From Desulfarculus baarsii DSM 2075 (GTDB lineage Bacteria; Desulfobacterota; Desulfarculia; Desulfarculales; Desulfarculaceae), in NCBI RefSeq assembly GCF_000143965.1, contig NC_014365.1:1081501-1145500 (forward strand): a stretch of DNA of 64,000 nucleotides, given 5' to 3'. The position numbers and the translations under genes were made by a program. Below the pieces are notes generated by a model that saw nothing but the letters and a program-made list of their open reading frames with translations, was not told the DNA's origin and made no database searches. Position 1 is the first letter of the stretch. Each line of letters opens with the position of its first letter. Of the stretch, positions 18,811 to 26,675 are shown piece after piece.

Positions 18811-19455
18811 ATGGATTCAAACCTTGAGAACGTCGCTGCCGGTGCGCAGGGGACCCAGAGCAAGGATAAAGCGCCTGCCACTCGGGCCTATGAACCCGAC
18901 TTCTGCAACGAGGTCTACGAGAAAGTAGATTGCGGTTCTGAAATCAAGCAGTGCATGCAGTGCGGAGTCTGCGGAGCCACTTGCCCGTTGCGGGATCAGA
19001 TGGTTTATGGGCCGAGACAACTGTGGATGCTGATCCGGGCGGGTCGCCGGGAACAAGTGCTCAATTGCCCGGACATCATGCTATGCACCTCGTGCTACAC
19101 CTGCAAGGTGCGTTGCCCGCGCGGCGTCAGGGTTATCGACGTCATGCACGGGCTGGCCAACTACGCCATCAAACAGGGCATCATGCCGCGCGAGGAGACC
19201 GTCAAGTTCGGCCGGGTGTTCTGGAAATCGATTTATAAAAAAGGCCGTGTCGACGAAACGGCGGTGGGGCAGGGTTACGCCTTGGCCGACGGCCTGGTCA
19301 AGGGCATCAAAAACGGCCTGGAAATGGCCCCCATGGGCCTGGCCATGGTTACCCACAAGCGCATGGGGCTGCTGCCGGTGCGGGCCATCAAGGGCATCAA
19401 GGACTTGCAGAAAATGCTGGACAAGGCCGCCCAAATGACCGGCGAGGAGGCGTAG
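18811..19455 (+). CDS. hdrC: HdrC-like iron-sulfur subunit (replaces QmoC N-domain)
   Basis: The 214-aa product has two [4Fe-4S] patterns, CMQCGVCGATCP and CTSCYTCKVRCP, spaced as in heterodisulfide reductase HdrC. No transmembrane segment is visible. This differs from QmoC of Desulfovibrio, which fuses an HdrC domain to a heme b membrane domain. The gene follows qmoAB and precedes an hdrB-like gene by one base. The natural reading is a QmoAB-HdrCB complex, as known from Gram-positive sulfate reducers, in which HdrC relays electrons between QmoAB and HdrB. An in vivo partner cannot be proven here. Confidence 0.88.
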   Translation: MDSNLENVAAGAQGTQSKDKAPATRAYEPDFCNEVYEKVDCGSEIKQCMQCGVCGATCPLRDQMVYGPRQLWMLIRAGRREQVLNCPDIMLCTSCYTCKVRCPRGVRVIDVMHGLANYAIKQGIMPREETVKFGRVFWKSIYKKGRVDETAVGQGYALADGLVKGIKNGLEMAPMGLAMVTHKRMGLLPVRAIKGIKDLQKMLDKAAQMTGEEA

Positions 19456-19456
19456 C

Positions 19457-20335
19457 ATGGACTATTTTCTTTATTCAGGCTGCTCCCTTGACGCCAGCGC
19501 CTCCCACTACATGATCAGCCTGGAGGCCGTGTGCAAGGCCCTGGGTGCCCATCTGAAGGATATCGAGGACTGGAACTGCTGCGGCGCCTCCATCGCCTAT
19601 ATCGGTGGCAACGAGATGCAGCAGATCGTGCTCAACGCGCGCAACCTGGCCCTGGCCGAAAAGCAGGGCGGCATGGATATCATCGCGCCGTGCTCGTCGT
19701 GCTACATCATGATGAACAAGTACAACCGCGAGCTCCAGGAAAACCCCGCGTTGCTGGCCAAGGTCAACGGCATCCTGGCCGAGGGCGGCCTGAGTTATTC
19801 GGGCGGCCTGAAGGTGCGGCATATCCTGGACGTGCTCTACAATGACATCGGCGTGGACAAGATCAAGGGCCAGTTGCGCAAGCCGCTGACCGGCGTCAAG
19901 GTGGCCTCGTACTATGGCTGCCAGACCACGCGGCCTTTCGGCGAGTACGACTCGATGGAGTCGCCCACGACCCAGGACGAGCTGCTGGCCGCTCTGGGCG
20001 CTGAGGTCGTGCCGTTCGACAAAAAGGTCAAGTGCTGTGGCTCGGGCCTGTTCCTCACCGAGATAGAACTGTGCGCGCGCCTGGCCGATGACATCATCGG
20101 CAACGCCAAGGACCATGGCGCGGAGGTGATCAGCACCGCCTGCCCGATGTGCCAGATGAACCTGGAGGTTTATCAGCCGCGCATCAGCAAGATCCTGGGC
20201 AAAGAGATCAAGATGCCCGTGGTGTTCATCACCCAGCTCATGGCCGTGGCCCTGGGGTTGGACCCCAAAAAAGATGCGGCCCTGGATCGCAATATAGTGG
20301 CGCCCGAAAGCGTGTTGCGCGCCGCCGCGGCCTGA
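19457..20335 (+). CDS. hdrB: HdrB-like CCG-domain subunit
   Basis: A 292-aa protein with two CCG (DUF224) domains. The first has YSGCSLDAS, then WNCCGASIAY and CSSCYIMM; the second has YYGCQTTRP, then VKCCGSGLF and CPMCQMNL. These bind the non-cubane [4Fe-4S] clusters of heterodisulfide reductase HdrB, the site of disulfide reduction in methanogens. In a sulfate reducer the substrate is unknown; it may be menaquinone, a thiol/disulfide or the DsrC trisulfide. It is coupled to hdrC by a one-base gap, and a GC-rich terminator follows. Confidence 0.9.
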   Translation: MDYFLYSGCSLDASASHYMISLEAVCKALGAHLKDIEDWNCCGASIAYIGGNEMQQIVLNARNLALAEKQGGMDIIAPCSSCYIMMNKYNRELQENPALLAKVNGILAEGGLSYSGGLKVRHILDVLYNDIGVDKIKGQLRKPLTGVKVASYYGCQTTRPFGEYDSMESPTTQDELLAALGAEVVPFDKKVKCCGSGLFLTEIELCARLADDIIGNAKDHGAEVISTACPMCQMNLEVYQPRISKILGKEIKMPVVFITQLMAVALGLDPKKDAALDRNIVAPESVLRAAAA

Positions 20336-20360
20336 TTATCATTATAATAAGACGCGACGT

Positions 20361-20394
20361 CCGCGCCGGGGTGTGCGCCCCGGCGCGGGCCTTT
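20361..20394 (+). terminator. Terminator after hdrB
   Basis: A perfect 11-bp stem, CCGCGCCGGGG/CCCCGGCGCGG, with a 6-base loop has only three T downstream (GCCTTT). The stem is very stable, the tail poor. Confidence 0.6.
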
Positions 20395-20420
20395 GACGGG
20401 CTCAAGCTGAAGGGTGCATA

Positions 20421-20693
20421 ATGAGCGAGGCAAAAGACAAAAGCATCTGCCCCCACTGCGGCGAGCAGATGAAGAAATGGGCCTCGCCGGTCACGGCGAC
20501 GTGGGGCGGCGAGTTTCTGTGGATCTGCTTCAACGACAACTGCGGCTACTATCAGCGCGGCTGGGATCACACTTTCAAGAAAATCGGCGTCAAGGCCAGC
20601 TACCGGCACCGCTACGACCCCGAGACCGGCCAGGAAGGCCCCTTCCCGGTCAACTCTCCCGATGCGGGAAAAGACGGCATCATCGACGGTTGA
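20421..20693 (+). CDS. Small zinc-ribbon protein (Ogr/Delta-like pattern)
   Basis: The 90-aa product has CPHC at residues 10-13 and a second Cys pair in WICFNDNCGYY, followed by a Trp/His/Arg-rich middle. The pattern CPHCG, about 22 residues, then CxxxxCGY resembles Ogr/Delta-type zinc fingers of phage origin and small rubredoxin-like proteins. It sits 27 bases behind the hdrB terminator. I cannot say whether it binds DNA or is a structural partner of the sulfate-reduction enzymes. Confidence 0.7.
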   Translation: MSEAKDKSICPHCGEQMKKWASPVTATWGGEFLWICFNDNCGYYQRGWDHTFKKIGVKASYRHRYDPETGQEGPFPVNSPDAGKDGIIDG

Positions 20694-20751
20694 GGCGCAA
20701 CTTTCCCCAAACGGGCGGGGACAGGCGCCCTGCCCGGCACGAGAATCTATC

Positions 20752-21504
20752 ATGGACTTGAGCAACATCGCCCGCAACGACCTTTGCCCCTGCGGCAGCG
20801 GCAAGAAATTCAAGAAGTGCCACATGGGCCGCGAAAATGAACTGCTGGACGACACCTTGAGTGTCGATCCGGCCCAACTGGCCATGAAAATCATCGCCTT
20901 GCCGGCTTGCGCGCACCCGCGGGCGGCCGAAATGGCGGCCTCGCTGGAGATCGTTTCGCCGGCGGGCAAGCAGCTCAAGGTCAAGCTGGTGGACTTGGCG
21001 GCCTATTGCGCCCTGACGCCATACGCCAAGCAAAACGGCGCGGAGCAGAACGACGGCGGCGTGGTGATCAATCCGCTCAAGACGAAACTGCTTGACCCCG
21101 GCTTTGTCTATCTGGCTCTGAGCCCCAAGGCCGGTGATTCGACCATTGTGCATGAGTTGGCCCATGTTATCGATATGGTTTGCGGTTCGTGTCTGCCCGC
21201 CGGCAAGGCCCAAGAGATGGCCGGCGAGATGAGCGTGCCCGTGGAGCTGTTGGAGCATCCCCAGGAGTTCGGCGACAAGCTGATCGAGCTGGCCGAACGT
21301 TTTGCCGTGAGCCTGGACGCCGAAGATGAGATCATCGCCATCCTGGCCCGGCGGCAACTACTGTTGCCCGCCCGCATGGTGGCCAAGGGCGATCACAAAG
21401 AGATCGTCGCCGCCGCCGAGAAGACGATGAGGTTCATGCAGAACAACCAGGCCGAGATCGACGCGCGCATCAGGGAACGCGAAGGCTACTTGGGCCCGCG
21501 CTGA
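20752..21504 (+). CDS. SEC-C motif protein with HExxH metal site
   Basis: The 250-aa protein begins with a SEC-C zinc motif (Cys12, Cys14, Cys23, His24 in LCPCGSGKKFKKCH). It also contains HELAH at 134-138, a zincin-like HExxH metal site, within a helix after a DSTIV strand. SEC-C motifs are found on SecA and on many adaptor-like proteins. The combination suggests a small zinc metalloprotease with a docking motif, but no third metal ligand can be assigned with confidence. The ATG at 20752 begins just before the SEC-C; upstream codons overlap the previous gene. It is probably co-transcribed with that gene. Confidence 0.7.
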   Translation: MDLSNIARNDLCPCGSGKKFKKCHMGRENELLDDTLSVDPAQLAMKIIALPACAHPRAAEMAASLEIVSPAGKQLKVKLVDLAAYCALTPYAKQNGAEQNDGGVVINPLKTKLLDPGFVYLALSPKAGDSTIVHELAHVIDMVCGSCLPAGKAQEMAGEMSVPVELLEHPQEFGDKLIELAERFAVSLDAEDEIIAILARRQLLLPARMVAKGDHKEIVAAAEKTMRFMQNNQAEIDARIREREGYLGPR

Positions 21505-21811
21505 TAGAAGGTGGCGAGTCCGGGCGCATGACGTTCAACCGCGCGCCGCGCGACCTGATCCAGCCAAGACGATGAGGCGCTGATCGTGTTCATGGTCTTT
21601 CACGGCCGGCGTCATCGGTAAAATCACGGCTATAAGGTGGATACTGCCTCTGACTCGTTACGCGTCTTGCCAGGCCGCGTGATGGGCAAGCATGTTGGCG
21701 CTGAAAGCATTTGTGCGCGGGCAATAATTTGATTATGCTGAACATGGCTGGTTTGATCAATTTCTGTGCTGGCAGGCCCCGCCAGTGGAAAGTCAGTGAA
21801 CGCCGATCGTA
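21505..21811. other. Intergenic region before the glycan cluster
   Basis: These 307 bases carry no convincing gene. Base composition shifts here from GC-rich to AT-richer. The only signal I support is the promoter listed at 21711. Confidence 0.6.
21711..21739 (+). promoter_or_regulatory. Candidate sigma-70 promoter of the glycosyltransferase cluster
   Basis: TTGTGC and TATGCT are separated by 17 bases with an AT-rich spacer, about 70 bases before the first glycosyltransferase. No competing signal lies closer. Confidence 0.45.
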
Positions 21812-23737
21812 ATGAGCATGCTTGCGTCTGATCATACGCGGTTGTTTCAGCGCCTGGCGAGGCTGTGGCAGCAACTATATCCTTATAAACATCGCATGAT
21901 CCAGGCGATGTTCATTCCGCAATACTATAAACTTCAAGCCGGGTTGGACCAGGCGGTGACCGATGAGCAGGCCTGGCGACACTGGCTTCTTGCTGGGCAT
22001 AAGCGCGAAATTGCGCTGAATCCGTTGTTTGATGCGGAGTATTACCGCCAAGTGTGGGCCGATAAAGAGCCACGCATAGCGAGTGAACCATCGGCGTTTA
22101 TGCATTGGCTCAAGCACGGCCTCCAAGAGAGAATCATCCCGACGGTATTGTTTGACGAAAAGTTTTATTTGCATGCGTATCCCGATGTTGTGGCCTGCGG
22201 AATGTGGTCGTTTGAGCACTTCATACGTTTTGGCGTAAATGAGCGGCGGTGGCCAAATGGCCTGTTCAGCTCGGGCCGATACATGGAGAAAAACAACGAC
22301 AATCTGAATGGCCTTGCCCCGTACTATCATTTTTTGATGTACGGCGACGATTGCGGTTTCAATGGCGATACGCACAATTTTGACCCGCGCGAATTTGGCA
22401 TGCCATCGTGGCGTGATTTATATCGTTTAGCGGTGGATAAAAACAGAGAATTTTTCGACGATCGCATACAGTGTGGGGTCTTGGCGGAAGTGCTTGAACG
22501 GGCCGCGCGCATTGAGCCACTGATCAACAAGCCGGCCGTGGCCGCGCGCGTGCTTCATATTCCGCCGTTCATGGGCCAACAAACCGGCACTTACGCCGCA
22601 GCGAAAAAGGCGAGGCTGGCGTTGCGCCGGCCGCATTATACAAATGTGGTTTGCATACCTCATTGCCGCGTGGGTGGCGCGGCGCGCGTCGCGGGCCTGT
22701 TCTGCCAGGCGCTGGCCAAAATTTTTCCTGATGAACCAACCTTGCTGATATTAACCGACTTGTCGGTCTTCGCTCGACCGGATTGGTTCCCCGACAATAT
22801 TGAGATTTTCGATCTTAGCGCGATTGTCGATGGATTGTCCGCCGCGCACAAACAAACGGTGCTCATGGATGTTCTGCGAGGCACAACTCCAGAAAGAATT
22901 GTCAACATAAATAGCCGTTTGTGCTGGGACACCTACATGGTGTTTGGCCAGCAACTATCGCAGTGGTCTCGACTTTTTGCCTATTTCTTTTGCTATGATA
23001 TTAATCCGCAGGGCCATAAGGTTGGTTACCCCATTGAGTTTTTTGCTCCAAGCTATAAATTTATGAGTGGGTATTTTTTTGATAATCAAGCATTGGTCGA
23101 TGAGTTGGAGTATCGCTATCTTTTGAAAAACAGTAGCGAGCATAAGTCCAAAGCTGTCTGGACGCCAATCGAGAGCGACTCCACGCTTTGCCTACATGCG
23201 CAGAAGTTGCAAAAAAAATCTGAAGTTTCGTCGAGATGGCGCGCTTTTTGGGCGGGCAGACTTGATCGGCAAAAACGCTACGATATCGTTGTCGAAATAG
23301 CCAACATGATGCCAGAGCTTGATATATGGACTTGGGGTCATGCGGTTTTGGACGGAGGATTTGACACCAAAAATCTGCCGCCGAATATGAAGTTTTTTGG
23401 CACGTTTGAATCATTTGATGATTTGCCGCTGCACGACTGTGACTTTTGGCTATACACCTCTGAGTGGGATGGTTTGCCGACGATGCTTCTGGAAACAGGA
23501 GTGCGTGGGATTGCCACCGTTGCGTCCAGAGTTGGCGGTACGGCCGATGTCATCAACGAAGAAACAGGTTGGCCAGTTGATGATTTTCTCGATCCACGCT
23601 CCTATGTCATGGCGATAAGGCAGATGATGGGAGATCCTGGCGCATGCCTGGCCAAAGCCGGTGCTTTGCGCGATTTGATTGCTGCGCGGCACAGTATGAA
23701 TCACTATGCAACTGAGATCGAGGCCGCACTAAAGTGA
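21812..23737 (+). CDS. Glycosyltransferase family 4 with three N-terminal FDxxYY repeats
   Basis: 641 aa. Residues about 60-215 hold three imperfect repeats: NPLFDAEYY, TVLFDEKFYLHAYPDV and NGLFSSGRYMEKN. Each is followed by a hydrophobic helix and a glycine turn (HWLKHG, HFIRFGVNE, HFLMYGDD). Such repeats are often attached to glycosyltransferases of surface polysaccharides. The C-terminal half (about 275-641) is GT4/GT-B: HCRVGGAARV, a FWAGRLDRQKRYD strand, and the nucleotide-sugar region TSEWDGLPTMLLE. It likely adds a sugar to a cell-surface glycan at the inner face of the membrane. The next gene overlaps its stop by 4 bases (GTGA). Confidence 0.85.
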   Translation: MSMLASDHTRLFQRLARLWQQLYPYKHRMIQAMFIPQYYKLQAGLDQAVTDEQAWRHWLLAGHKREIALNPLFDAEYYRQVWADKEPRIASEPSAFMHWLKHGLQERIIPTVLFDEKFYLHAYPDVVACGMWSFEHFIRFGVNERRWPNGLFSSGRYMEKNNDNLNGLAPYYHFLMYGDDCGFNGDTHNFDPREFGMPSWRDLYRLAVDKNREFFDDRIQCGVLAEVLERAARIEPLINKPAVAARVLHIPPFMGQQTGTYAAAKKARLALRRPHYTNVVCIPHCRVGGAARVAGLFCQALAKIFPDEPTLLILTDLSVFARPDWFPDNIEIFDLSAIVDGLSAAHKQTVLMDVLRGTTPERIVNINSRLCWDTYMVFGQQLSQWSRLFAYFFCYDINPQGHKVGYPIEFFAPSYKFMSGYFFDNQALVDELEYRYLLKNSSEHKSKAVWTPIESDSTLCLHAQKLQKKSEVSSRWRAFWAGRLDRQKRYDIVVEIANMMPELDIWTWGHAVLDGGFDTKNLPPNMKFFGTFESFDDLPLHDCDFWLYTSEWDGLPTMLLETGVRGIATVASRVGGTADVINEETGWPVDDFLDPRSYVMAIRQMMGDPGACLAKAGALRDLIAARHSMNHYATEIEAALK

Positions 23738-24477
23738 ACGCACAGGCGCAGTTTGAAATCAGCGCGATAATGACAGTTCATGGTGAAGGCGTGCTTGCAG
23801 GTTTGTCGCTGCGCAGCATGCTAGAAGCCGTCGATAATGTGCGGCATGACGCGGAAGCTGTGGAGCTGATGGTCGTGCTTGATTGTCCAGACAACGCCAC
23901 GAGATCGTTTGTGGAATCGTTGTCAGTTGACGGAATGGTTGTTTTAAACACTGATTTTGCCGACCAGGGTAAGGTTCGAAATCATGCGATAAAAAATGCG
24001 CGAGGACGGTACGTTGCGTTTCTTGACGGCGATGATTTGTGGAGCTTCAATTGGCTCAGCGCCGCATGGGATATGATACGCGCATGTGATGATGGAGCTA
24101 TCGTTCATCCAGAGTTTAATTGGTTGTTTGATATGTCTGGTGGAGTGTTGGAAAAGATTGAGATGTCTAATAGATTTTTTGACAAAGAATATTTGCGCGT
24201 CATGAATTATTGGGACGCATTGTGTTTTGCTTCAAAGGCTACGTATGAAACATTTCCTTATCCAGAGCGAAACATTTCCTCGGGTTTTGCCTACGAAGAC
24301 TGGTATTGGAATTGCGTCACCGTGGCCAGCGGCTACGAGCATGTTGTTGCGCCAGACACCGTGCACTTCAAGAGGCGCAGATCAGGCTCGCAAACAGTCG
24401 AAGCCAGTTCACGTAGGGCTCTGCCCAGGATGAACGGTTTTTTTGATTACAAATTTTTCTCTCAAGGTGAATTTTAA
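23734..24477 (+). CDS. Glycosyltransferase family 2
   Basis: 247 aa, GT-A fold. It has ISAIMTVHGEG at the start, VVLDCPDNA, then GKVRNHAIKNARGRYVAFLDGDDLW, where the DGDD is the metal-binding DxD. The start is a GTG inside the stop of the previous gene (GTGA), a sign of translational coupling. The enzyme is short, with little beyond the catalytic domain. Donor and acceptor cannot be read from sequence. It belongs to the AT-rich glycan cluster. Confidence 0.88.
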   Translation: MNAQAQFEISAIMTVHGEGVLAGLSLRSMLEAVDNVRHDAEAVELMVVLDCPDNATRSFVESLSVDGMVVLNTDFADQGKVRNHAIKNARGRYVAFLDGDDLWSFNWLSAAWDMIRACDDGAIVHPEFNWLFDMSGGVLEKIEMSNRFFDKEYLRVMNYWDALCFASKATYETFPYPERNISSGFAYEDWYWNCVTVASGYEHVVAPDTVHFKRRRSGSQTVEASSRRALPRMNGFFDYKFFSQGEF

Positions 24478-24516
24478 TTTGCGACAGTCTGATGATTGGT
24501 GAGCTGTGTGTTGACG

Positions 24517-25662
24517 ATGCTTCACAAAGATAAAAAATTTCTTCGCGCTGTTGTGGGAGTAGATTCATCCCATTGTGATAAAGCCCTGCCGGATGATACA
24601 GTGCAGGCGCTTTTGAGAAATATTATTGAAAACCAAACCGATTCAACGCAGCGCGTAAAACTGTCCTCTTATTATCGTTCGGTGGACAAGACTGATATTG
24701 CGGATAGAATCAGCTCTATTGGAGATGATTTGGCGGCTACAGAGATGGAACCGGTTGCGATTCAGATCTTTAGGGTTTTGTTGGACGGGAAGCTATATCA
24801 AGATTGTGACTTGCTGGTGGATGCGCTTATAGATAGTCGGCAAGAAGTTGATGTTTACAAAAAAATTGGAGACATTTATCGCATTGGTGGGCGGAACGAC
24901 AAGGCTATTGATGTTTTGTTGCGCGCGTGTGACGTCTGCAATAGTGCCGATAGCCTATATTATGAACTCGGCGAATTGTATGCCAAGGACGGCAACCATC
25001 GTGCTGCAGCAGATTTTTATTACAAAGCATCCGTGCTAAACCGGTCCATACTATTTTATTATTCAAAAATGAGCGAGGCTTTGTTGCGGCAAGGAGAAAT
25101 GTCTAAAGCGATTGAATATACGCAGAACATTATATCGCTGGGTACGGATAACCAGTACATAGTGTTCGGGCTTGGTAAATTATTGCTTGATGCCGAGAAC
25201 TACAAAGAAGCTGAGGCGCTATTCCAGCGCGCAATATCCATGGACAACACTGTTGCTATGTTTTATACGCATCTCGCTGAATGCTATAGTCGGCAAGGTA
25301 GAGTCCATGAGGCGATCGACTGTTTGAAAGGTATAATTTCGAAATTTTCTGATAAACCAAGCGTACATTACCTGCTTGCAAAGCTTTTGATCCGCACCAA
25401 GAAATTTACAGATGCCGAAGACGTAATTTCGAACGCTATATCTATAGATCCAACATCTAGCCTCTACTATCGACTTGCTGCGGAGTGTATGAGGCTGCAG
25501 GGAAAATTCGATGACGCTTGTCGATTGCTCAGACTGGCGATTAAACACGATGAGCTCAACCCAGCGCATTATTTTGAGCTATCGAGATGTTTGAAGCTCA
25601 CTGGAGACTTTCTTGGCGCAGAGCTGTTACATGATAGAGCGTTGGTGTTATGCCAATCGTGA
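24517..25662 (+). CDS. Tetratricopeptide-repeat protein
   Basis: About 381 aa made of TPR units. Recognisable ones include DVYKKIGDIYRIGGRNDKAI, SLYYELGELYAKDGNHRAAA, FYTHLAECYSRQGRVHEAI and SLYYRLAAECMRLQGKFDDA. There is no signal peptide or membrane segment, so a cytoplasmic scaffold for neighbouring glycosyltransferases is likely. The start is uncertain: TTG at 24496, GTG at 24499 and ATG at 24517 are in frame and none has a strong ribosome site. AT-rich codon use matches its neighbours. Confidence 0.8.
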   Translation: MLHKDKKFLRAVVGVDSSHCDKALPDDTVQALLRNIIENQTDSTQRVKLSSYYRSVDKTDIADRISSIGDDLAATEMEPVAIQIFRVLLDGKLYQDCDLLVDALIDSRQEVDVYKKIGDIYRIGGRNDKAIDVLLRACDVCNSADSLYYELGELYAKDGNHRAAADFYYKASVLNRSILFYYSKMSEALLRQGEMSKAIEYTQNIISLGTDNQYIVFGLGKLLLDAENYKEAEALFQRAISMDNTVAMFYTHLAECYSRQGRVHEAIDCLKGIISKFSDKPSVHYLLAKLLIRTKKFTDAEDVISNAISIDPTSSLYYRLAAECMRLQGKFDDACRLLRLAIKHDELNPAHYFELSRCLKLTGDFLGAELLHDRALVLCQS

Positions 25663-25676
25663 GCTGGTAAGATTTT

Positions 25677-26660
25677 ATGCCATGCGTGCTAAATCCTGAC
25701 TTTTGTAAAGCCAGTGTGGTCATTACCACCAAAAATCCTGGGCGTATATTTGACAATGTAATTGCGATGGTGCTTTCCCAAAAGACGCCATGGGACTACG
25801 AAGTCATAGTGATTGATAGCGGCTCAAAAGATGGCACTGTTGAAAAATTACGACTGCTTGATGATAAAATTACGCTGATATGTATTCGCCCAGAAGAGTT
25901 TGGTCATGGTCGCACAAGGAACTTAGGCGTTACGCATGCGCAAGGAGATTATGTTGCATTTCTCACGCATGATGCGGTGCCCGCAACATCCGAATGGTTA
26001 AGTGAACTTGTCACAGCATTAGAGCTTGATGTTACTGCTTGCGCCGCTTTTGGCCGACACATCGCACACAATGATGCAGATCCATTTACGAAGCGAGATC
26101 TGCAGGCTCACTTTGACTTTTTGGGCTCCACCACAACGGTGCAATCAAAATTCAGCGACCACATTCTTTACGATACTCAGATAAGGCATCGGCAGTTCTT
26201 ACATTTTTATTCAGATAATAATTCTTGTTTGAGGAAATCGGTATGGAAGGTCTATCCATATCCTGATGCGGAATTTGCCGAAGACCAGATCTGGGCTGCC
26301 ACCGTGATCGATGCTGGTTTTAGCCGAGTGTACGCTCATTCAGCAGTGGTAAAACATTCTCACGATTATTCTTCCATCGGCACTTTCCGTAGGGCGTTTG
26401 ATGAATCTGCTGCTTTTCAAAGGATATTTGGCTATTCATTGTGTGCAAGCCTTGTTAGAGGGATGTTGTCGGCGGCCAGCTGCTGCATGCATGACATGCA
26501 ATATGCGTTGATCAATAAACTGCCATTACGACGTGTCATCTCGAGAATTATACGAAACATATTGCGCAGTTTCGGTCATTATTTGGGTGCCAAAATTGAC
26601 CAAATCCCAACGAGCGTAGCCATGCAACTATCGTTAGATAAAAAGCTATATCGTTCTTGA
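25677..26660 (+). CDS. Glycosyltransferase family 2, rhamnosyltransferase-like
   Basis: The 327-aa protein opens with ASVVITTKNPG, followed by VIVIDSGSKDGT and FGHGRTRNLGVTHAQGDYVAFLTHDAVP. The THDA replaces the usual DxD, as in the RfbF/rhamnosyltransferase branch. The later EDQIWAATVIDAG segment is also typical of that branch. It would transfer rhamnose or a similar deoxysugar onto a lipid-linked glycan. It begins 14 bases behind the TPR gene and is probably in the same operon. Sugar specificity is inference from family resemblance. Confidence 0.85.
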   Translation: MPCVLNPDFCKASVVITTKNPGRIFDNVIAMVLSQKTPWDYEVIVIDSGSKDGTVEKLRLLDDKITLICIRPEEFGHGRTRNLGVTHAQGDYVAFLTHDAVPATSEWLSELVTALELDVTACAAFGRHIAHNDADPFTKRDLQAHFDFLGSTTTVQSKFSDHILYDTQIRHRQFLHFYSDNNSCLRKSVWKVYPYPDAEFAEDQIWAATVIDAGFSRVYAHSAVVKHSHDYSSIGTFRRAFDESAAFQRIFGYSLCASLVRGMLSAASCCMHDMQYALINKLPLRRVISRIIRNILRSFGHYLGAKIDQIPTSVAMQLSLDKKLYRS

Positions 26661-26675
26661 TTTCAGGTGGATGTA

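Noticed and set aside
15209-18820. 1203-codon open frame on the minus strand across qmoAB
   Set aside because: It is the antisense of two secure genes in GC-rich DNA. The product is Gly/His/Val/Asp-repetitive with no family motif.
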